From: Candidatus Thioglobus autotrophicus
GTDB lineage: Bacteria > Pseudomonadota > Gammaproteobacteria > PS1 > Pseudothioglobaceae
DNA length: 36,785 nucleotides
Assembly (NCBI GenBank): GCA_022448455.1
Contig: JAKUUR010000016.1
Location: 1 to 36,785, forward strand
Reading direction: 5' to 3'
Position 1 is the stretch's first letter. Each line of letters begins with the position of its first letter. A program made the translations under genes and the position numbers. The notes below the pieces were generated by a model, which saw only the letters and a program-made list of their open reading frames with translations, searched no databases and was not told the DNA's origin. This document shows, one piece after another, positions 24,587-32,880 of the stretch.

Positions 24587-24612
24587 AAAAAACCCACAAG
24601 TGGGTTTTTTTT
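24587..24612. terminator. Bidirectional terminator between the bax-like gene and rpsI
   Basis: aaccca (24591-24596) and tgggtt (24601-24606) pair around caag, flanked by an A run on the left and a T run on the right. It can end both the plus-strand bax-like gene and the minus-strand rplM-rpsI transcript. Confidence 0.88.
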
Positions 24613-24633
24613 GTAAATGGGCTTTGTAGAATA

Positions 24634-25029
24634 TTAACGTTTTGAGTATTGCTCACTCTTACGAGCTTTCTTTTTACCTACTTTCTTACGTTCAACAATA
24701 CGAGCGTCACGAGTTACTAGACCAGCTTTACGTAAATCAGGACGAGTAGCTTCATCATAAGCCATTATGGCGCGAGTAACACCTAATCTTATTGCACCCG
24801 CTTGTCCTGTGTCGCCACCACCTGTAACGATAATATTAAAATCAAATTTATTGTGCATCTCAACAACATCTAAAGGTTGGTTTACAATCATTGAAGAAGT
24901 CTCTCGACCGAAATACTCATCCATTGGCTTTTTGTTAACTGTAAAAACGCCTTTACCCTTAGTCATGTAGACACGAGCGACTGATGTTTTTCTTCTTCCA
25001 GTTGCGTAATAAACTTTTTTAACTGCCAT
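24634..25029 (-). CDS. rpsI: Small ribosomal subunit protein uS9
   Basis: uS9 belongs to the head of the small subunit, with its C-terminal tail near the P-site tRNA. The 131-residue product starts [18 protein letters not shown] and ends with the diagnostic basic tail [31 protein letters not shown] and [15 protein letters not shown] are also characteristic. It follows rplM by 10 bases, the standard operon, and ends before a bidirectional terminator. Confidence 0.98.
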   Translation of the reverse strand: MAVKKVYYATGRRKTSVARVYMTKGKGVFTVNKKPMDEYFGRETSSMIVNQPLDVVEMHNKFDFNIIVTGGGDTGQAGAIRLGVTRAIMAYDEATRPDLRKAGLVTRDARIVERKKVGKKKARKSEQYSKR

Positions 25030-25039
25030 ACTCTATGCC

Positions 25040-25468
25040 TTAAATATCTAGTAGCTGTGGTTGTTGTGCTGCATGGGTGTGTTCACTCCCTGCAAAAACT
25101 TTCATTTTTCTCGCCATTTCTCTGCCTAGTGGACCTTTTGGCAACATACCTTTTACTGCCTTTTGAATAACCTCTTCAGGTTTCTTCTTAATCAAATCCT
25201 TAAAGGGTACTGATTTCAAGTTTCCAATATAACCTGTGTGATGGTGATACATTTTGTCGTTAAACTTATTTCCAGTAACGGTAATTTTAGCAGCATTAAC
25301 TATGACGATATAATCACCAGTATCAACATGTGGTGTGTATTCGGCTTTATGCTTTCCACGAAGACGCGATGCAACTTCTGTTGCTAAACGACCCAAGGTT
25401 TTGCCATTGGCATCAACCAAAAACCAGTCTCTTTTGACTTCTTTGGCTTTCGCGCTAAATGTTTTCAT
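25040..25468 (-). CDS. rplM: Large ribosomal subunit protein uL13
   Basis: uL13 is an early-assembly protein of the large subunit. The ATG at 25468 gives [29 protein letters not shown] and 142 residues, exactly the E. coli length. The six codons in front (from a GTG) are not part of the family and include the ribosome site. [15 protein letters not shown] and [18 protein letters not shown] are diagnostic. First gene of rplM-rpsI. Confidence 0.98.
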   Translation of the reverse strand: MKTFSAKAKEVKRDWFLVDANGKTLGRLATEVASRLRGKHKAEYTPHVDTGDYIVIVNAAKITVTGNKFNDKMYHHHTGYIGNLKSVPFKDLIKKKPEEVIQKAVKGMLPKGPLGREMARKMKVFAGSEHTHAAQQPQLLDI

Positions 25469-25505
25469 AACTCTTTTCTCTATCACGCTTCAGAACAATC
25501 GGACT

Positions 25506-25535
25506 ATTATAATCACTTTTTTTTCTTGATGTAAG
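25506..25535 (-). promoter_or_regulatory. Promoter for rplM-rpsI
   Basis: On the minus strand CTTACA (complement of 25530-25535) and a perfect TATAAT (complement of 25506-25511) are 18 bases apart. The start of transcription would be near 25499, giving a leader of about 30 bases. Confidence 0.6.
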
Positions 25536-25595
25536 TTTTCACAAAGCGAAAATTCAATTTATTGTCATGTCACTGCATTAAAGAATTGGCCATTT

Positions 25596-27185
25596 TCATT
25601 GTGCAATAATGTCCATGTCTTGCTGATAGACTTCGGTCTCGATATTCATGAATCCGAGAAGAGTGTGAAACAAGTTATCGTGTGATAGTGGTACCTCAAT
25701 TTTTTCTTTTATCGAATCTATGTCAAGTGACCGAGAAAAGCCTTCATTAAACCACATCATAGCAGCCACCCTTTTCTGTTCATCAGGTGCAATAAGGTAT
25801 GGCATACCATGTAGATAGATTCCATTTTCACCCAAAGACTCACCATGATCACTAACATAAAACATTGCAGATTCATCAACTTTGGTGTTATTTTCCAATA
25901 CAGTAATCAGCTTTGACAATACATAATCTGTGTAGACAATTGTATTGTCATAAGCGTTATTAATTTCCTCATCGTTACACTCATTCAATTGATTGGTTTG
26001 ACAGGCGGGCAAAAAGACTTCAAAAGAATCTGGATACCTTTTGTAATAAGCCGGTCCATGACTACCCATCGTATGTAAAACAACCAACATATCTTTCTCG
26101 GGGTTAGTATCAATAAAATCTTGAAGACCAATAAACATACCTTCATCACGACACTCATCATCACATATCGGGTTAACACCTGCTAATCTATAATCTTCAA
26201 AAGTAATACGATCTGCTACACCTTTTGAATCGGAATTATTATCAAGCCATAAAACTTCAACCCCAGAATGGCTAACAATATCGAGCACATTACTCATGTT
26301 TTTCCCTTTTGAATGGCTGTAATTAGATCGACTTAACGATGAAAACATGCAGGGCACAGACCATGACGTATCCGTGCCACAGGATGTCATGTTTTGGAAT
26401 GATACAACCTCCTCTTTTTCTAACAAAGGGTTAGTTTGACGTTTATAACCGTTAAGTGAAAAACGATCTACCCTTGCAGTTTCCCCGAGTACTAGAACTA
26501 GTAAACGTTGTTTATTTTCTTTTTTATTAATCTTAGCATCCAAACCAATTTGTGAAAAAGGTGTAATGGAGGTATTAAATTTAGTACCAACATACTTTGT
26601 CATGGAATACAAATAATAGGTTGGAATAATGTACATCTTCAAATCGGGATTTTCTCTCGCAAAAGATGATAATGGTTTGTAAAAACTCATAATCAGTAAA
26701 ACAAAAATAAACATCATAATCACAAAAGCTTTAATTCTCTGCCAGAGCTGATTCTTTAATGATAACTTTGTTATGGTTGTCGTCCAAACAAAATATGAAG
26801 GCAGTAAGCCAAAGAACAACAAATAGATAAAAGATTTAAAGCTAACCAAATCTAATAATTCAGTGGTATTGGTTTCAAACGTATTAGCTATCATATTATG
26901 ATCAAAAACAATGCCAAAGTTGTTAGTTGAGTAGCTAACAATAGAAGAAATCATTAATAAAATGATTAAAATAGGCTTTATTGTGTGACGGTAACAAAGC
27001 AACAACAACAAGGCTGACAAAAATACAAACAGCAAAATTAATAAGGAACCAACAAACAGCCAATTCTCAGAAAGAGGATAGACAAGTATGGTTTTTTCTA
27101 GGAATGTAAAATTCCCTGTTAAGGTTAGAAATGCCGCTACAATTAAAGTTAAACGGACTTGCGTCATTTTTATTAAAAACATCAT
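25596..27185 (-). CDS. eptA: Lipid A phosphoethanolamine transferase, EptA/MCR family
   Basis: These inner membrane enzymes move phosphoethanolamine from phosphatidylethanolamine to lipid A on the periplasmic side, lowering surface charge. About five helices span residues 8-168, followed by a sulphatase-fold domain. Visible catalytic elements: Glu235 in LGETARVDRF, nucleophile Thr273 in SCGTDTSWSVPCMF, the DNNSDSKGV loop, TMGSHGPAYYKRYP, and the zinc ligands in VSDHGESLGENGIYLHGMP. Three cysteine pairs at the places of the family disulphides are present. Length of 529 residues is usual. Starts at codons 1, 2 or 7 are all possible, and none has a clear ribosome site. It is divergent from tatD, with 39 bases between the starts. 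Confidence 0.92.
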   Translation of the reverse strand: MMFLIKMTQVRLTLIVAAFLTLTGNFTFLEKTILVYPLSENWLFVGSLLILLFVFLSALLLLLCYRHTIKPILIILLMISSIVSYSTNNFGIVFDHNMIANTFETNTTELLDLVSFKSFIYLLFFGLLPSYFVWTTTITKLSLKNQLWQRIKAFVIMMFIFVLLIMSFYKPLSSFARENPDLKMYIIPTYYLYSMTKYVGTKFNTSITPFSQIGLDAKINKKENKQRLLVLVLGETARVDRFSLNGYKRQTNPLLEKEEVVSFQNMTSCGTDTSWSVPCMFSSLSRSNYSHSKGKNMSNVLDIVSHSGVEVLWLDNNSDSKGVADRITFEDYRLAGVNPICDDECRDEGMFIGLQDFIDTNPEKDMLVVLHTMGSHGPAYYKRYPDSFEVFLPACQTNQLNECNDEEINNAYDNTIVYTDYVLSKLITVLENNTKVDESAMFYVSDHGESLGENGIYLHGMPYLIAPDEQKRVAAMMWFNEGFSRSLDIDSIKEKIEVPLSHDNLFHTLLGFMNIETEVYQQDMDIIAQ

Positions 27186-27189
27186 TGCG

Positions 27190-27217
27190 TTGAAAAAGCT
27201 AAAAAGATAATTATAAA
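27190..27217. promoter_or_regulatory. Overlapping divergent promoter elements between eptA and tatD
   Basis: On the plus strand TTGAAA (27190-27195) and TATAAA (27212-27217) are 16 bases apart and face tatD. On the minus strand TATAAT (complement of 27210-27215) faces eptA. The two -10 boxes share bases, so only one can be used at a time. The tatD transcript would begin at or next to its ATG. Confidence 0.4.
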
Positions 27218-27224
27218 GGAACCA

Positions 27225-27920
27225 ATGATAAATTCACACATTCACTTAGACTTCGATTTAGTCAAATCACCATCCAAAACAACAACAGGAGTTGTCGTCC
27301 CATCAACGGGAAAAGAAAATTGGGATAATGTTATTAATTTCTGCTCTAGTGATAACAATCGTCACTTTGCACTAGGTATTCACCCCTGGTTTATTGATGA
27401 CCATCAAATGTTAGATCTGCACTCACTCGAGGTTCGCATTGAAGATGAAAAACCAGTTGCAGTTGGAGAGTGTGGCCTCGACTACATCAAGGTAAAAGAT
27501 AGAAATAAGCAACGATATTTTTTTGATGAACAAGTTGCATTGGCAACACGCTTTGACCTACCATTAATAATTCACTCAGTGCAAGCAACTGAAGATGTGA
27601 CCGACTTGCTTAAATCATATTCAAAATCTCGTGGTGTTATTCATGCATACTCTGGAAGCCTTCAAGAAGCTGAAATATTAATGAAACTGGGTTTTTTATT
27701 TGGCTTCAGTCATAATTTGTCTAACCCTCATGCCTACAAATTACATGACATAGTGAAATTCTTACCTCTAGAGTCTATCCTTATTGAAACTGATGATCAT
27801 AATAATCCTGATGAATTAATTCAGATTGCAGAACGAGTTGCCAGAATCAAAAAAATAACTGTTGAGCAAGTCATCAAACAGTGTGACCAAAATGCGTGCA
27901 AACTTTTTAATTTAGATTAA
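27225..27920 (+). CDS. TatD family metal-dependent hydrolase (deoxyribonuclease-like)
   Basis: TatD proteins are TIM-barrel metal hydrolases with 3'-5' exonuclease activity on nucleic acids. Metal-site motifs: SHIHLD (HxH), GIHPWF, VAVGECGLDY (bridging Glu), LIIHS, VIHAYSGS and ILIETDDH (usually LLETDAP). At 231 residues it is shorter than the usual ~260, in line with the compact TatD-like branch. AAGGA lies 4 bases before the ATG. Immediately after the stop comes an ssrA-like fragment. The exact substrate is unknown. Confidence 0.9.
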   Translation: MINSHIHLDFDLVKSPSKTTTGVVVPSTGKENWDNVINFCSSDNNRHFALGIHPWFIDDHQMLDLHSLEVRIEDEKPVAVGECGLDYIKVKDRNKQRYFFDEQVALATRFDLPLIIHSVQATEDVTDLLKSYSKSRGVIHAYSGSLQEAEILMKLGFLFGFSHNLSNPHAYKLHDIVKFLPLESILIETDDHNNPDELIQIAERVARIKKITVEQVIKQCDQNACKLFNLD

Positions 27921-27968
27921 TGTCTGGAAGTTTTCGGACGGGGGTTCAACTCCTAATATATCCAACAA
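27921..27968 (+). pseudogene. Fragment resembling the 3' end of ssrA (tmRNA)
   Basis: Just after the tatD stop, ggaagttttcggacggggg followed by ttcaactcc closely resembles the T arm region of bacterial tmRNA (in E. coli ggaatttcggacgcggg, then ttcaactcc, from memory). The 3' strand of the T stem and the acceptor tail are degenerate (taatatatccaaca instead of a pairing strand and ccacca). No tmRNA body is upstream, since tatD is intact. The 3' end of ssrA is a common integration site, so this may be a leftover attachment copy. Confidence 0.55.
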
Positions 27969-28259
27969 CATTTGTTCTAACACTATCTCATAATAACCCA
28001 ATCGTATGTCAAATGACTACAAAATAAAGGGCTTTATCAAAAACACACTCTTGTATTTCCTCACTACCTATTTTGACATCTCATTTAAATGAGAGTAGAT
28101 TTATGAGTAGATTATTGTATTTTCTACTTAATTACAATAATCTACTCACATTATGCTTAAAGAAAATAATATTTTTAAACTGATGATGGCATCACACATT
28201 ATCCAAAATATATTAAAATCTTAGTTTGTAAATTAGAAAATCAATTACCAGGAATTAAC
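27969..28259. other. Non-coding spacer with palindromes
   Basis: I see no gene in this A+T-rich stretch between the ssrA-like fragment and the thioredoxin-fold gene. It holds one 16-bp palindrome and one 15-bp-arm inverted repeat (listed separately). A partial ribosome site (caggaatta) precedes the next gene. Confidence 0.6.
28079..28147. repeat. Palindrome plus long inverted repeat built on GAGTAGATT
   Basis: TCTCATTTAAATGAGA (28079-28094) is a perfect 16-bp palindrome. It runs into gagtagattattgta (28105-28119), which pairs perfectly with tacaataatctactc (28133-28147) across a 13-base loop. GAGTAGATT occurs directly at 28093-28101 and 28105-28113 and inverted at 28139-28147; TCTACT also occurs in the loop. 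No T run follows, so it is not a usual terminator. It could be a protein-binding array or a remnant of a mobile element end. Confidence 0.75.
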
Positions 28260-28811
28260 ATGGTTAGAACTGAAACGCCAATCTGTGATTTTAATCAAGC
28301 CGCCATTGACTTTAATTTGAAAGGTGTTGATGGTAATTATTACAGTCTTGATAGCTTAAAAGGCCAAAATGGTTTACTGGTAATGTTTATTTGCAATCAC
28401 TGCCCCTATGTCAAATCTGTTATTCATAGAATTATCCGTGACACAAGTGAACTTAAAGGTTTAGGAGTAAATAGTGTTGCAATAATGTCAAACGACCCCA
28501 GTGAAAATGAGGAAGATTCATTCGAAAATATGCAAAAAATTTCAATAGAAATGAATTTTCCTTTTCCATATCTTATCGATGAAACTCAAGAAATTGCAAA
28601 ATCCTATGGTGCAGTTTGTACACCAGACTTCTTTGGCTATAACAAGGACTTGGGCCTGCAATATCGAGGAAGACTTGATGAGTCACGAAAAGAATCAGTT
28701 CAAGATGCAAGGCGTGACCTCTTTGAAGCAATGAAAGGCATTGCTCTTACGGGAGTTGGTCCTAAAGATCAAATTCCTTCAATGGGTTGCTCAATTAAGT
28801 GGTTTGATTAA
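28260..28811 (+). CDS. Thioredoxin-fold / AhpC-TSA type protein
   Basis: A 183-residue soluble protein with the redoxin fold. The strand-loop LLVMFICNHCPYVKSV carries CxxC-type cysteines (CNHC) at the peroxiredoxin/thioredoxin active-site place. The later IDETQEIAKSYGAVCTPDFF contains the cis-Pro loop (CTPDFF), and the tail SMGCSIKW is shared with a widespread bacterial group often named thioredoxin family protein. Its partner and substrate are unknown. It stands alone, 291 bases after the ssrA-like fragment and 100 bases before deaD. Confidence 0.88.
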   Translation: MVRTETPICDFNQAAIDFNLKGVDGNYYSLDSLKGQNGLLVMFICNHCPYVKSVIHRIIRDTSELKGLGVNSVAIMSNDPSENEEDSFENMQKISIEMNFPFPYLIDETQEIAKSYGAVCTPDFFGYNKDLGLQYRGRLDESRKESVQDARRDLFEAMKGIALTGVGPKDQIPSMGCSIKWFD

Positions 28812-28876
28812 TTAGGTCTTTTGTATTTGTTTGTAACGATAATAATCTGACTTACATGTTCAATATTATTTAAAGG

Positions 28877-28882
28877 TATAAT
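28877..28882 (+). promoter_or_regulatory. -10 box for deaD
   Basis: A perfect TATAAT at 28877-28882 lies 29 bases before the deaD ATG. No -35 of good quality stands at 16-18 bases, and the short leader (ttccctcagca before ATG) has no ribosome site. Confidence 0.45.
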
Positions 28883-28911
28883 GCTCACCTTTTGATCTCC
28901 TTCCCTCAGCA

Positions 28912-30690
28912 ATGTCTGATAATGAATCAAGCGTACATTTTAATAGCTTTGGCCTTTCTGATGCCCTTTTAAAGGTACTTGAAGAGGTAGGGTATGAAGT
29001 CCCTACTGCCATTCAAGAGCAATGCATCACTCACCTACTTAATGGTCATGATGTTATAGGTCAGGCACAAACTGGTACCGGTAAAACAGCTGCCTTTGCT
29101 CTTCCTTTGATTGATAGAATCGATCTTAATAATAATCAAGTTCAACTTTTAGTTTTGGTCCCTACTAGGGAGCTTGCTATTCAAGTTTCAGAAGCTATTC
29201 AAACCTATGCTAGACATCTCAAAGGATTTCATGTATTGCCTATATATGGAGGACAATCTTATGATGTTCAATTAAGGCCATTAAAAAGAGGAGTCCACGC
29301 TGTTGTAGGAACTCCTGGAAGAGTAATGGATCACCTAAAAAGAGGCACACTTAAGCTAAATTCACTTAAAGCACTTGTTCTTGACGAGGCTGATGAAATG
29401 TTGAAAATGGGCTTTATTGATGACGTTAAATGGGTAATGGAAAAACTTCCAAAAGAGCGTCAAATTGCTCTTTTTTCAGCCACAATACCGGATGTAATCA
29501 GAAGGGTTGCTGAAAAATTCTTAAATAGCCCTAAGGTAGTCAAAGTAAAAACAAAGACTGCTACTGCGCAAACAATCAGCCAAAGATATTGGCTAGTTGG
29601 TGGCGTTCACAAGCTAGATGCGCTTACTCGAATTTTGGAGGTCGAGTCATTTGATGCCTTACTTATTTTTGTTAGAACAAAGACTGCAACTATAGATTTA
29701 GCTGAAAAATTATCTGCCAGAGGATTTACAGCTGAAGCAATTAATGGTGATATCGCTCAAAACCAAAGAGAACGAATTATTACACAACTCAAAAATGGAA
29801 AAATTGACATATTAATTGCAACAGATGTAGCCGCACGTGGCTTAGATGTGGATCGCATTTCTCATGTTGTAAATTATGATATACCCCAAGATCCAGAATC
29901 TTATGTTCATAGAATTGGAAGAACAGGTAGAGCAGGAAGAGAAGGAAAAGCAATACTTTTCGTTGCACCTCGTGAAAGACGGATGCTCAAAACAATTGAA
30001 AAAATAACGCGCCAACCAATTGATCCAATGCAATTGCCTTCTGCCAAAATCATTAATGAACAAAGAGTTAATAACTTTAAACAAAGAATCACGGATACTC
30101 TACACAATCAAGAGTTGGCTATCTTTGAAGAGCTGATTCTAGATTACCAAAAAGGACATGAGATTGACGCTTTTAAAATTGCTTCAGCATTGGCATTAAT
30201 GGCCCAAGGTACAGAACCATTACTCCTTAATGAAAAAGAGATAAACCAAACATCATTTGATGAAAAGAATAAAAACAAAATTTCTGTTTCTATCCATGCA
30301 GACACCTTAAAAGACCACCCAAAAATACTAATGCGTAGGTATAAAGTAGCAGTTGGTCATAAAGATAAAATCAAACCTGGTAATGTATTAGGTGCAATTG
30401 CAAATGAAGCTGAAATTAGTAGTGAGTTTGTTGGTGCAATTCAGATTTTTCAGGATTTCACTACCGTCGACTTACCGGATGAAATGCCAAAAGAGACACT
30501 TCAAATCTTAAAAAATATTAGAGTTTTTGATAAAAAACTTAATATAGAAGAGCTTAACGACAGCAACAATATTACCTCTCCTCGTGAAAAAAATCATAAT
30601 TTTAAAAGACAACCCTCAAAACGAAAGGGAAACGTTAAAACTCGCCGTAATAGAAATCGAAATTTCTCTCGTAGCAAGACTATACGCTAA
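28912..30690 (+). CDS. deaD: DEAD-box ATP-dependent RNA helicase, DeaD/CsdA
   Basis: DeaD unwinds RNA in ribosome assembly and mRNA decay, especially in the cold. Motifs in order: Q motif (FGLSDALLKVL...PTAIQEQCI), Walker A AQTGTGKT, PTRELA, VLDEADEML, SAT, the domain 2 motif DVAARGLDVD and HRIGRTGRAGR. A DbpA-like RNA-binding domain follows at about 460-540 (VGHKDKIKPGNVLGAIANEAEISS). The C-terminal tail is rich in Arg, Lys and Asn. The 592-residue length fits CsdA (629). csp lies downstream, matching a shared cold role. Confidence 0.97.
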   Translation: MSDNESSVHFNSFGLSDALLKVLEEVGYEVPTAIQEQCITHLLNGHDVIGQAQTGTGKTAAFALPLIDRIDLNNNQVQLLVLVPTRELAIQVSEAIQTYARHLKGFHVLPIYGGQSYDVQLRPLKRGVHAVVGTPGRVMDHLKRGTLKLNSLKALVLDEADEMLKMGFIDDVKWVMEKLPKERQIALFSATIPDVIRRVAEKFLNSPKVVKVKTKTATAQTISQRYWLVGGVHKLDALTRILEVESFDALLIFVRTKTATIDLAEKLSARGFTAEAINGDIAQNQRERIITQLKNGKIDILIATDVAARGLDVDRISHVVNYDIPQDPESYVHRIGRTGRAGREGKAILFVAPRERRMLKTIEKITRQPIDPMQLPSAKIINEQRVNNFKQRITDTLHNQELAIFEELILDYQKGHEIDAFKIASALALMAQGTEPLLLNEKEINQTSFDEKNKNKISVSIHADTLKDHPKILMRRYKVAVGHKDKIKPGNVLGAIANEAEISSEFVGAIQIFQDFTTVDLPDEMPKETLQILKNIRVFDKKLNIEELNDSNNITSPREKNHNFKRQPSKRKGNVKTRRNRNRNFSRSKTIR

Positions 30691-30873
30691 ATTGGTTGAT
30701 TTTAGATTAACATCAAATACACATACTTGACTAAATATTTAGGTTAAAATTGCCGCTGCTGGTTAAAATACAGCTGATTTTAGTGTTGTGTTGTTGATTC
30801 ATAGTAGGTCGGTTTCACAGTAAATTAGGTTAGTTGCATCTTTTCCATGTTTTGTTTTTTTTTAGGAGACTAC
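30691..30873 (+). promoter_or_regulatory. Long leader region of csp
   Basis: The 183 bases between deaD and csp hold no gene. TTGACT at 30727-30732 and TAAAAT boxes at 30745 and 30764 are promoter-like but wrongly spaced, so I do not fix a start. A long untranslated leader is typical of cold-shock genes, where it controls translation by temperature. Here that is inference. Confidence 0.3.
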
Positions 30874-31080
30874 ATGTCTACAACAACAGGTCGCGTCAAA
30901 TGGTTTGACGCAAAAAAAGGTTTTGGTTTTATTGAACAAGAAAGTGGTGATGATGTTTTTGTTCACTTCAGAGCTATCCAAGGAGATGGATACAAATCTC
31001 TAGAAGAGGGTCAGGAAGTAGAATTCGAACTTGAAGATGGCGCGAAAGGACCACAAGCTGCCAACGTAGTTGCAAAATAA
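30874..31080 (+). CDS. Cold-shock domain protein (CspA family)
   Basis: A 68-residue RNA chaperone made of one cold-shock domain. RNP1 is seen as KGFGFIEQ and RNP2 as DVFVHFRAI, in the order [15 protein letters not shown]...DDVFVHF. The frame opens at 30847, but the ATG at 30874 has aggag at 5 bases and gives the normal length. HFRAI with Arg and Gln-Gly-Asp-Gly is the form of the CspD/E-like marine proteins. A terminator follows directly. Confidence 0.97.
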   Translation: MSTTTGRVKWFDAKKGFGFIEQESGDDVFVHFRAIQGDGYKSLEEGQEVEFELEDGAKGPQAANVVAK

Positions 31081-31098
31081 TTTTAGAATTTTTTAGTT

Positions 31099-31125
31099 AA
31101 AAACCCAGCAATAAGCTGGGTTTTT
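31099..31125 (+). terminator. Intrinsic terminator after csp
   Basis: aaacccagc (31101-31109) pairs with gctgggttt (31115-31123) around aataa, followed by T. An A run on the left makes it symmetric. Confidence 0.9.
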
Positions 31126-31392
31126 AAATCAATTTTCAAAAAGCAAGTGTAGAGCCGTAAGATCTATAGACACTCATGGTTTGGCCACTTGAGAAATCAA
31201 ATAACTTATTTTTGATGGGATGTTACGGGTGGCTATATGCACCTTTTTTACATCTTTTTTTTGAGTTGTAAAAAAATCATTAGTATTTAATATTCATACA
31301 GTTCCAGAAAGTTCTCGTAAAATTATGGGTAGGTAGATCATAATCTGATACAGGAACTCAATATATAATTACTAATAAAGTCATAAGAAATT
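31126..31392. other. Non-coding gap before sbcB
   Basis: No gene is supported here. A possible hairpin (atcaaa against tttgat near 31196-31218), then ggtg/cacc followed by a run of T near 31246-31251, could be the end of a small RNA. TATAAT at 31364-31369 is the likely -10 box of sbcB. Confidence 0.4.
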
Positions 31393-32802
31393 ATGAAAAC
31401 ATTCTATTGGTATGACTACGAAACTTTTGGATTGTCACCAAAGATTCATAGAATTGCTCAATTCGCTGGTATTAGAACAGATGAAAATCTCAATATTCTG
31501 GATGAGCATATGTTCTATTGTAAACCAACAAATGACTCTCTACCCTCCCCAGAAGCATGTGCAGTTACGGGAATAACGCCTCAACATTGTGAAAAAAAAG
31601 GATTAATTGAGCATGAGTTTATTAAAAAGATAAACAAGGAATTTTCAAAGCCTAACACTTGTATAGTTGGCTACAACTCCATAGCATTCGACGATGAGTT
31701 TACACGTCATACCTTGTTTAGAAATTTTTTAGACCCCTATGCCTGGCATTGGAAAAATGGCAATACAAGATGGGACATTCTTAATGTTTCGCGTTTTTGC
31801 TATGCACTTAAAAAAGACAGCAGTTTAAGCTGGGTAGTAGACGATATCAATAAGCCTATTTTTAAGCTCGATAGATTGGCACCAGCTAATGGTATTGAGC
31901 ACTCTAACGCTCACGATGCGATGGCTGATGTATGCGCAACAATCGGCATTGCTAAAATCATTAAAGATAGTCAACCTCGGTTATTTGACTATGCACTTAG
32001 TTTACGTGACAAGAATGAGGTTAGTAAAAAAATTGAACTTTTCTCTCCGTTGCTCCATACTTCAGGAATTTATCCTGCTAAATTTTCTTGCACTCGCCTT
32101 ACTGCTGCTCTCGCATACCATCCAGAATATAATGATCGTGCAATTGTTTTTGATCTCGAACAGGACCCGAGTTTGCTTGTGGAGTTTGATACAGATGAAT
32201 TAAAAAAACTTCTTTTCACTAAGAAATTACCAAAGGGTGTAGAACGTCTGCAGATTAAAGAACTAATATTTAATAAAAGCCCGATGTTTGTACCAAATGT
32301 CTACAAACTCGAGCCTAAAATTATTGAACAACTTCAAATTGATATGGATAAGTGTATGCAGCATTTAGAGTACATTAAAGATAACCGAGTGCATATAGAA
32401 GAAAAAATTCAATCCATTTATAAAAAAGATTCTGATAGAGAACTAAGTATAGATGTTGACCAATCTCTTTATGACAATTTTATTAGCAATCAAGATAGAA
32501 AGATTTGCACTGAAATTCAACATCTTTCTTTAGATCAAATGAGCTCCTTTAAACCTAACTTTGAAGATAGAAAATTGTCAAAGTTATTTCTAAACTTTAA
32601 GGCTAGAAACTATCCAGAAACTTTGACAGAAGATGAGCAAGAGGACTGGTTTGAAATTGTTCAGTCTCGGGTTCAAAATGGCAAGAATGGTTATCTCTCT
32701 TTTGAACATTTCGAAAAGAGCCTCAACAAGTTAAAAGAAGTTAACCCAAAAAAATCTCATCTTTGGCAAGAGTTGGAAGAATACGCTAATAAATTGCTTT
32801 AA
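31393..32802 (+). CDS. sbcB: Exodeoxyribonuclease I
   Basis: ExoI degrades single-stranded DNA from the 3' end and acts in repair and recombination. The DEDD exonuclease residues are visible: Asp8 and Glu10 in WYDYETFG, the aspartate in NSIAFDDEFTRHTLFRN, and HDAMADV near the end of the nuclease domain. RNFLDPYAWHWKNGNTRWDI and SFKPNFEDRKLSKLFLNFKARNYPETL in the C-terminal part are ExoI-specific. Length of 469 residues fits E. coli (475). It stands alone, with a short leader lacking a clear ribosome site. Confidence 0.96.
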   Translation: MKTFYWYDYETFGLSPKIHRIAQFAGIRTDENLNILDEHMFYCKPTNDSLPSPEACAVTGITPQHCEKKGLIEHEFIKKINKEFSKPNTCIVGYNSIAFDDEFTRHTLFRNFLDPYAWHWKNGNTRWDILNVSRFCYALKKDSSLSWVVDDINKPIFKLDRLAPANGIEHSNAHDAMADVCATIGIAKIIKDSQPRLFDYALSLRDKNEVSKKIELFSPLLHTSGIYPAKFSCTRLTAALAYHPEYNDRAIVFDLEQDPSLLVEFDTDELKKLLFTKKLPKGVERLQIKELIFNKSPMFVPNVYKLEPKIIEQLQIDMDKCMQHLEYIKDNRVHIEEKIQSIYKKDSDRELSIDVDQSLYDNFISNQDRKICTEIQHLSLDQMSSFKPNFEDRKLSKLFLNFKARNYPETLTEDEQEDWFEIVQSRVQNGKNGYLSFEHFEKSLNKLKEVNPKKSHLWQELEEYANKLL

Positions 32803-32818
32803 AGAGGTCACACTACTA

Positions 32819-32847
32819 TTGAAAAACATGCAAACATTAAGTATAAT
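32819..32847 (+). promoter_or_regulatory. Strong sigma-70 type promoter for nth
   Basis: TTGAAA (32819-32824), a 17-base spacer and a perfect TATAAT (32842-32847). Transcription should begin near 32854, giving a leader of about 27 bases with aaaagg before the ATG. It is the best promoter match in the window. Confidence 0.75.
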
Positions 32848-32880
32848 ATTCGCGCATAATTGCAATCAAAAAAGGTATAA

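Noticed and set aside
30691-30873. TTGACT at 30727 as the csp promoter
   Set aside because: The A+T boxes that follow are 12 or more than 30 bases away, not 16-18, so no promoter can be assigned.
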